This document shows, in pieces, positions 1 to 4,729 of a DNA stretch of 5,825 nucleotides; the stretch's first letter is position 1; each line of letters begins with the position of its first letter. This DNA is from Gammaproteobacteria bacterium. Lineage in GTDB: Bacteria; Pseudomonadota; Gammaproteobacteria; Pseudomonadales; Pseudohongiellaceae. A program made the translations under genes and the position numbers. The stretch is taken from positions 1 through 5,825 of the forward strand of contig CANCGR010000202.1 in the NCBI GenBank assembly GCA_947377625.1, written 5' to 3'. The notes beneath the pieces are model-generated. The model saw nothing but the letters and a program-made list of their open reading frames with translations. It had not been told where the DNA came from and ran no database searches.

Positions 1-900
1 AGTGAAGCAGCTCAACTTGGCCAATTTATTCCGGTTCACTATCACCACAACATGCTGCAGGACGAAGCGCGTATGCAAGGGTTTCGCGCGGCGCTTGAAT
101 ATGTCGTCAAGCCTGGCATGAAGGTGCTGGAACTGGGTGGCGGCACCGGGGTGTTGTCACTGTTTGCGGCACGCACTGCCAGCAAGGTGTGGTGTGTTGA
201 GCGCAACCCGGCGCTGGTGGAAACCGCGCGACAAACTTTTGCGCATAATTTCCGGGGCGATGTGGTTGAGGTTGTGCACGCTGATGCGTTCGATTATTTG
301 CCGCCCGAACCGGTGGATGTGGTGATCTGCGAAATGTTGCACGTGGGTTTGCTGCGCGAAAAACAGATCGAAGTGCTCGACTCGTTCAAGCGGCGCTATC
401 GTGAAAAATTCGGCGCGCGCTTGCCGGTATTTGTTCCCGAGGCTTGTTTGCAGGCGGTGCAGCCGGTGCAGCAGAATTTTGTTTATGAAGGCTGTTTTGT
501 GACGACGCCGGTTTTCCAGAATCCGATCGCTATTCCTGATCGCACGTTCGAGCTGGCCGCGCCGTTGGTGTTTCAGTCATTCAGTTACGACAACGAACTG
601 GCCCTGCACTGCAGTTGGCACGGCACCATGACCGCTGCCCACAGCGGCAGCCTGAATGCGCTGCGCTTTATTACCAAAAATATTCTGGCCATTTGTGAAG
701 AGAGCAATTCCACCATCGATTGGCACAATGCCTACCTGGTGTTGCCACTGCCGCAAGCGCAAACCATCGAAGCCGGCGACAGCATCGACATCCAGTTTTC
801 CTACGCCGTCGGCGCACCACTGGAAGCACTGCAGCCGGTTGTGAAAGTGGTCCATGCCGCCAGACCGCAAGAAAACCTGCGACGCGTGGCGATGGCCTAA
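1..900 (+). CDS. PRMT-like SAM-dependent methyltransferase (5' end missing)
   Basis: The frame is open from base 1 to the TAA at 898-900, giving 299 visible residues; the true start lies upstream. The ATG at 52 is unlikely to be the start because the conserved pre-helix segment (residues 9-18, FIPVHYHHNM) precedes it. Counting from the first visible codon, a class I Rossmann fold is clear. The PRMT-like helix MLQDEARMQGF spans 18-28, motif I (VLELGGGTGVLS) begins at 42, the likely ribose-binding acid is E67 (WCVERN), and HADAF around D95 would contact adenine. The segment ICEMLHVGLLRE carries E111 and E120, nine residues apart as in the PRMT double-E loop that binds the substrate guanidinium. 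The C-terminal half looks like the PRMT beta-barrel, with IDWHNAYLVLP (D240, W241) where PRMTs have the THW loop. Known family role: methyl transfer from SAM, here probably to a protein or other nucleophile. The substrate is unknown, and arginine specificity is inference. The neighbouring gene is convergent, so there is no operon partner inside the window. Confidence 0.85.
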   Translation, partial: SEAAQLGQFIPVHYHHNMLQDEARMQGFRAALEYVVKPGMKVLELGGGTGVLSLFAARTASKVWCVERNPALVETARQTFAHNFRGDVVEVVHADAFDYLPPEPVDVVICEMLHVGLLREKQIEVLDSFKRRYREKFGARLPVFVPEACLQAVQPVQQNFVYEGCFVTTPVFQNPIAIPDRTFELAAPLVFQSFSYDNELALHCSWHGTMTAAHSGSLNALRFITKNILAICEESNSTIDWHNAYLVLPLPQAQTIEAGDSIDIQFSYAVGAPLEALQPVVKVVHAARPQENLRRVAMA

Positions 901-930
901 AGAGAATTCTCCTGCTATTGGTAGCGGAGG
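898..930 (-). terminator. Possible weak intrinsic terminator of the GH3 gene
   Basis: Read on the minus strand, CTCCGCTA (929-922) pairs with TAGC-A-GGAG (917-909) around a CCAA loop: eight pairs with one bulged A. It is followed by AATTCTCTTT, which is moderately U-rich. The 3' arm contains the TAG stop of the GH3 gene, so a terminating ribosome would compete with folding. The T tract is imperfect, so this is a weak call. Read on the plus strand, the same stem is not followed by a T run, so it is unlikely to terminate the methyltransferase gene. Confidence 0.35.
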
Positions 931-2936
931 CCGAAACCGAAATGATAAAGCGGATCGTGGCTGTCATACGGCACATCTGACAGTTGCTGGCGCACGGCTT
1001 CCATCGACGAGGGCAGCTCAAATGGCAGCTTGCCTTCGGGTCGGGCTTTGCCACTGATGACATCAAGCAGCGCTTCGTCGCTGATGCCGAAGTCGCCGAA
1101 CATCGCACTCACCAGCGGTTTGACGTTGGTGAGAATGGCTGGTCGATCCAGCATCACTGTCACTATCGTTGGCACCTTGGCGGCAGCCTCGCGTAGCGCG
1201 CGCAAGTTTGCGTCGTTGTCTTTGAAATCCAGATCGCCTTCATGCTGGGTGGCGCCAAACGGATAATTGGGATGCAGCAATTGATGCGGCGTTTCTGCAC
1301 GAATCAGTGCCAGCTCGGCATCTTGCAGATTGGCCACCACGGTAAAACCGGCGTTGCGCGCTGCTTGCTCTGACACCCCTTGCAAAAATATTTTCTGCCC
1401 GTGCACTGCCAGCGGCAATAAAGCGTTTTTGTTTTCCAGCAACACCAGTGAGCGACGTTGGGCTGCTTCGCCTTGTTCACGGAAACTGGCTGAACCCACT
1501 AGCGCGGCAGCTGCGTCCGGATCGACATAAGGGTTTTCAAACAGGCCCAGCCGCAATTTCAGCAGCAAAATACGCAGCACTGACTCATCCACGCGTGCTT
1601 CGGTTAGCAGCCCCTGCTGCACTGCCTCGACTACGAAGTTGCTTTCATCGGTGCCGCCGAACTGATCGATGCCTGCCATAAGCGCTTTGGCGAAGCGTTG
1701 CGGGAAGGTGAGTTCCTGTACACCCCAGCCGGTGGCGATGCTGGCAAACGACGGTGCTTGACCAGCGGGCGCGCCGTCACGGCAGACTTCATTGCAATCC
1801 TTGGTGATTGCCCAGTCCGACAACACCACGCCGTCGAAATGCTCACGTCCGCGCAGGATATCGGTCAGCAGCCACTGGTTGTAGGCACCGCCCACTTGTT
1901 CAACAGTGCGGCCGTTGACTTGCAAATTTTCAAAAATCGAATAGGTGGGCATCACTGCCGCCACTTTGGCAGCGAACGCACCGCGGAATGGCTCAACGTG
2001 ATATTCAAAGTTGTTGCCGGGAAAAGTGGCGAAGCGTCCGTAGTAGTTATGCGAGTCGAGACCATCCTTGGCGGCACCGTAACCGGCAAAATGTTTGACG
2101 ACCATGATGACGCTGTCATTCTGCAAGCCAGTAGCGCCGTGCTGGAAGCCTTCCACGTAGGCCTGCACCATGGTGCGGGCCAGCGCCGCATCTTCGCCAA
2201 AGGTGGCGGTCACCCGCGCCCAGCGCGGTTCGGTGGCCAGATCACCTTGCGGTGAGAGACCCATGTGAATGCCTACTGCACGATATTCCTGGCGCGCGAT
2301 GTCAGCGAAATGCCGCACCAGTTCCGCATCACTAATGCCGGCCATGCCAAGCATCTCCGGCCACTGTGAAAAACCTGCCGGTGCCACTGCCGCGCCGGCG
2401 GTGAACTGGAAATGATTGCGGGGATCGGTGCTAAGCGTCAGTGGAATACCGAGGCGATCTGCTTCGGCCAGCTCCTGCAACGCGTTGCTGGCTTGCGCCA
2501 TCAGCGACGGCTGCGTAGCAAGGCGCGTAATCATGCTGTTCACATGCCGCTGCTGGATCGTTACTGCAGCACGCTCAAGATCGTAACTGGTGCCGCCACC
2601 AGTAACGCCACTGGTGACATTGCCGGGCGCGGTGCCGTGCATCAGCATGCCGGCCTTCTCTTCCAGCGTCATCAACGACAGCAATTGTTCAGCACGCTGT
2701 TGCGCTGGCCGGCGCCAGTCTTCGTATGGGTCGAGGCTTTGATTGTTGTTGAGGTCGCGAAACTGCAGGCCATCAATGGTCAGCAGTGGTTTGCTGTGCG
2801 ATGACAAGACCGGTTGTGTCGGAGCCGCAGCATTCATGACTTGGGAACGCGAGGCAGCACGGTGTTGCTGCTGGGCAAAAAAGGCCAATACCGCGAAGAC
2901 GACGATGCAGACAGTTAGCGACAGTATTTTTCTCAT
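915..2936 (-). CDS. Exported glycoside hydrolase family 3 (beta-glucosidase-like)
   Basis: 673 residues. Family role: exo-acting retaining hydrolysis of beta-linked sugars (glucosides, xylosides or similar) from glycan ends; the sugar specificity cannot be read here. The N-terminus (MRK, then hydrophobic residues 4-21) is a signal peptide or membrane anchor. The cleavage site is weak and C10 is not in a good lipobox, so a periplasmic or membrane-tethered location is inferred. Next comes an EF-hand-like loop DLNNNQSLDPYE (61-72), then the GH3 N-domain with LMTLEEKAGML (88-98), KHFAGYG (281-287) and VVLSDW (370-375), in which D374 is the expected catalytic nucleophile. The C-domain starts near RRSLVLLENKNALLPL (494-509) and ends with GKARPEGKLPFELP and YHFGFGLRY. 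The fibronectin-III-like tail found in many GH3 enzymes is absent. The general acid/base is not assigned because its position varies in GH3. The ATG at 2936 is preceded by only a weak AAGG about 10 nt upstream. The gene lies 39 nt after purE on the same strand. Confidence 0.92.
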   Translation of the reverse strand: MRKILSLTVCIVVFAVLAFFAQQQHRAASRSQVMNAAAPTQPVLSSHSKPLLTIDGLQFRDLNNNQSLDPYEDWRRPAQQRAEQLLSLMTLEEKAGMLMHGTAPGNVTSGVTGGGTSYDLERAAVTIQQRHVNSMITRLATQPSLMAQASNALQELAEADRLGIPLTLSTDPRNHFQFTAGAAVAPAGFSQWPEMLGMAGISDAELVRHFADIARQEYRAVGIHMGLSPQGDLATEPRWARVTATFGEDAALARTMVQAYVEGFQHGATGLQNDSVIMVVKHFAGYGAAKDGLDSHNYYGRFATFPGNNFEYHVEPFRGAFAAKVAAVMPTYSIFENLQVNGRTVEQVGGAYNQWLLTDILRGREHFDGVVLSDWAITKDCNEVCRDGAPAGQAPSFASIATGWGVQELTFPQRFAKALMAGIDQFGGTDESNFVVEAVQQGLLTEARVDESVLRILLLKLRLGLFENPYVDPDAAAALVGSASFREQGEAAQRRSLVLLENKNALLPLAVHGQKIFLQGVSEQAARNAGFTVVANLQDAELALIRAETPHQLLHPNYPFGATQHEGDLDFKDNDANLRALREAAAKVPTIVTVMLDRPAILTNVKPLVSAMFGDFGISDEALLDVISGKARPEGKLPFELPSSMEAVRQQLSDVPYDSHDPLYHFGFGLRYQ

Positions 2937-2975
2937 GGATTGTTTACCTTGGCCAAGCCATCGACATTGGAACCA

Positions 2976-3464
2976 TCACCCAAGGCTGTTATTCATCTCC
3001 AGCACTTTCTGCTTGAGCGCCACTTTATGCTCAACCAGCTTCTCGGCAACTTTAGGATTGCTCAACGCCAGTATCGAGGCAGCAAGAATGCCGGCATTGC
3101 GGGCGCCGTTGAGGGCGACGGTGGCTACCGGAATGCCAGACGGCATTTGCAGAATCGACAGGATCGAATCCCAGCCGTCGATGGAATTGCTGGATTTGAT
3201 CGGCACGCCAATCACCGGCAGCGTGGTGATCGACGCCACCATGCCAGGCAAATGCGCAGCGCCGCCGGCGCCGGCGATGATTACTTTGATGCCACGGTCG
3301 AGTGCGGTCTTGGCATAGTCCATCATCACTTCCGGCGTGCGATGCGCAGATACCACCGCCATTTCCGACGGGATGCCGAAATGCTGCAGCATTTCTGCTG
3401 CTTCCTGCATCACAGCCAGATCGCTGCTGCTGCCCATGATGATGCCAACCTGTGCTTTGCTCAT
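2976..3464 (-). CDS. purE: N5-carboxyaminoimidazole ribonucleotide mutase (class I PurE)
   Basis: 162 residues, normal for class I PurE. It moves the carboxyl group of N5-CAIR from N5 to C4, giving CAIR in de novo purine synthesis in the cytosol, after PurK. The hallmarks are present: GIIMGSSSD (7-15) at the phosphate site, SAHRTP (39-44) with the catalytic-type H41, [12 protein letters not shown] (64-75) with H71, and [19 protein letters not shown] followed by [20 protein letters not shown]. The last block is, from memory, closer to Bacteroidetes PurE than to E. coli PurE, which has VQSAALSGVDSLYSIVQMP at that place. The ATG at 3464 is chosen because AGGAG sits seven nucleotides upstream and the family normally starts just before this beta-strand. 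An in-frame ATG at 3494 would add ten atypical residues. The gene follows purK by 52 nt, which suggests one transcript. Oligomeric state (normally an octamer) and activity follow from the family. Confidence 0.97.
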   Translation of the reverse strand: MSKAQVGIIMGSSSDLAVMQEAAEMLQHFGIPSEMAVVSAHRTPEVMMDYAKTALDRGIKVIIAGAGGAAHLPGMVASITTLPVIGVPIKSSNSIDGWDSILSILQMPSGIPVATVALNGARNAGILAASILALSNPKVAEKLVEHKVALKQKVLEMNNSLG

Positions 3465-3471
3465 TGCCTTG

Positions 3472-3476
3472 CTCCT
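3472..3476 (-). promoter_or_regulatory. Shine-Dalgarno of purE
   Basis: AGGAG on the minus strand with a seven-nucleotide spacer to the ATG at 3464. It is the clearest ribosome binding site in the window, and it decides this start over the upstream in-frame ATG at 3494. Confidence 0.8.
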
Positions 3477-3480
3477 GTGG

Positions 3481-3499
3481 GTGCCCTTCCACAAGGCAC
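3481..3499 (-). other. Stem-loop in the purK-purE spacer
   Basis: On the minus strand GTGCCTT pairs with AAGG-G-CAC around a GTGG loop, giving seven pairs with one bulged G. It lies between the purK stop (3517) and the purE Shine-Dalgarno (3472-3476). No T run follows, so it is not a typical terminator. It might affect mRNA stability or relative PurE expression, which is inference. Confidence 0.35.
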
Positions 3500-3516
3500 G
3501 TTGTTCGAGTCGCTAT

Positions 3517-4656
3517 TCAAGTTACTGCTTTCAAAGTCTGTTTGACCAGCTCGACTTTCTCCAGCAGGCGCTGAACATTGTCGTCGAGTATCGTTACATG
3601 CCCCATCTTGCGATGCGAGCGGGTTTCTTTCTTGCCGTACAACACCACATTGACGCCGTTGATTTGCAGCACTTCATCAAGGCCTTCATAACGCACCGGG
3701 CCGCTGTGGCCGTCTTCGCCCAGCAAGTTGACCATCGCCGATGGCGACTTCAACGCGGTGTGGCCAAGCGGCAGATTCAAAATCGCGCGCAGATGTTGCT
3801 CGTATTGCGACACATGGTTGGCACTGATGGTCTGGTGCCCGGAATTGTGCGGACGCGGCGCCACTTCATTGACCAACACCTCACCACTTTTGGTGACGAA
3901 CATTTCTACTGCCAGCAAACCAATAATGCCAAAGCTCTCCACGACCTGCCGTGCGATTGCTTCCGCGCGCTGCAGGACGGCTGGCGCCGCAGAACTGGGT
4001 GACAACAAATAATCAACCAGGTTGTAGCGCGGGTCGAACACGCATTCAACCGGCGGAAACACCGCAATCTCGCCATTGGCATTGCGGGCGGCAATCACCG
4101 AGATTTCGCGATCGAAATCGATGTATTGCTCGAGCAAGCCAGGCTTGTCGAATGCTTTATCAATATCCGCGCTACTGTTGAGTCGCTGCACACCGCCGCC
4201 GTCATAGCCGCCGGTGCCGAGTTTGTTGAAGGCTGGTAGAAACGCCGCATTGGCAACGATGTCGGCGCGGCCTTCCACCAGAATAAAATCGGCAGTGGGA
4301 ATGCCATGCTCGCGATAAAACTGTTTCTGCTTGCGTTTGTCCTGAATGATCTCGATCACACGCGGCTGCGGAAACACCGGCACGCCTTCGCGTTCGAGCT
4401 GATAGAGTGCTTGCACGTTGATGTTTTCGATTTCAATGGTGACGAGATCCACGCTCTTGCCGAAACGGTAAACGGTGTCGTAATCAGTGAGCGAGCCTTG
4501 CTCGAAGTGGGAAGCCAGCTCACGACATGGCGCAATGGGTGATGGGTCCAGCACCGAAGTGAATACATCAAAATTGACGCACGACTGGATCAGCATGCGA
4601 CCGAGCTGGCCGCCACCGACGATGCCTAATTTGAAGTCTTGATAGAACGCTTTCAC
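3517..4656 (-). CDS. purK: N5-carboxyaminoimidazole ribonucleotide synthase (PurK)
   Basis: 379 residues from the GTG at 4656, within the usual PurK length. It uses ATP and bicarbonate to convert AIR to N5-CAIR, the substrate of PurE encoded next. The N-terminal nucleotide-binding segment LGIVGGGQLGRML is at 10-22. The ATP-grasp domain follows, with IIQDKRKQKQFYREHGIP (103-120), FNKLGTGGYDGGG (143-155, K145 likely an ATP contact), LLEQYIDFDREIS (174-186), then metal and phosphate ligands E251 (AVEMF) and E264 (VLVNEVAPRPHNSGH). A PurK C-terminal barrel follows (LYGKKETRSHRKMGHVT). LDPSPIAPC, SLTDYDTVYRFG and IEIENINV recall, from memory, the Bacteroidetes-type enzyme. The GTG is chosen because it puts GGGQLGR at the family's usual distance from the N-terminus. 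An in-frame start at 4785 would run into the preceding gene. A TTG at 4665 is an alternative. No good Shine-Dalgarno is seen, and the GTG overlaps the stop of a mini-ORF, so coupled initiation is possible. Confidence 0.96.
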   Translation of the reverse strand: MKAFYQDFKLGIVGGGQLGRMLIQSCVNFDVFTSVLDPSPIAPCRELASHFEQGSLTDYDTVYRFGKSVDLVTIEIENINVQALYQLEREGVPVFPQPRVIEIIQDKRKQKQFYREHGIPTADFILVEGRADIVANAAFLPAFNKLGTGGYDGGGVQRLNSSADIDKAFDKPGLLEQYIDFDREISVIAARNANGEIAVFPPVECVFDPRYNLVDYLLSPSSAAPAVLQRAEAIARQVVESFGIIGLLAVEMFVTKSGEVLVNEVAPRPHNSGHQTISANHVSQYEQHLRAILNLPLGHTALKSPSAMVNLLGEDGHSGPVRYEGLDEVLQINGVNVVLYGKKETRSHRKMGHVTILDDNVQRLLEKVELVKQTLKAVT

Positions 4657-4688
4657 AGGGCCCAACCGACAGGAAAGCGGCGCAGCAT
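4653..4688 (-). CDS. Putative 11-codon leader ORF overlapping the purK start
   Basis: ATG at 4688 runs to a TGA at 4655-4653 and encodes MLRRFPVGWAL. The TGA overlaps the purK GTG as GTGA, the arrangement seen in translationally coupled genes. A GGTGG stretch lies directly against the ATG, too close to be a normal ribosome binding site. The peptide has no recognisable family, and an ORF this short can arise by chance, so this is a low-confidence candidate. Its value is that purK itself lacks a clear Shine-Dalgarno. Confidence 0.2.
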   Translation of the reverse strand: MLRRFPVGWAL

Positions 4689-4692
4689 ACCA

Positions 4693-4718
4693 CCGGGCAA
4701 TAGCCCGGGGAAACCCGG
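4693..4718 (-). promoter_or_regulatory. Two mutually exclusive hairpins in the purK leader
   Basis: On the minus strand the first hairpin is CCGGG-TTTC-CCCGG (4718-4705). The second is CCGGGC-TATT-GCCCGG (4708-4693). They share bases 4708-4705, so only one can be fully formed at a time. They lie 12 nt after the stop of the RelA/SpoT-TPR gene and 36 nt before the purK GTG. No T run follows either stem, so a standard intrinsic terminator is not supported. The element could be an RNA 3'-end or processing structure, or an attenuator-like switch. The base pairing is seen directly; the function is inference. Confidence 0.35.
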
Positions 4719-4729
4719 AAATCAAGGCT

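Noticed and set aside
52..54. ATG as the start of the methyltransferase
   Set aside because: The frame stays open to base 1, and the upstream residues (FIPVHYHHN) fit the conserved region before the PRMT-type helix, so the gene begins outside the window.
1698..2255. 185-codon open frame on the plus strand inside the GH3 gene
   Set aside because: It is antisense to the conserved GH3 catalytic domain and has no recognisable motif; it is a shadow of codon bias.
2948..2957. Palindrome CTTGGCCAAG before the GH3 gene as an operator
   Set aside because: A single 10-bp palindrome with no second copy and no matching known site is expected by chance.
3465..3494. Ten-residue N-terminal extension of PurE from an upstream ATG
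   Set aside because: The ATG at 3464 has AGGAG at ideal spacing and matches the family N-terminus; the extension runs through the spacer hairpin.
2940..3545. 201-codon open frame on the plus strand across purE
   Set aside because: It is complementary to purE, which is unambiguous; the translated product looks like low-complexity shadow.
4693..4718. Classical intrinsic terminator after the RelA/SpoT-TPR gene
   Set aside because: The stems are strong but neither is followed by a T run on the minus strand, so I list it only as a structured leader.
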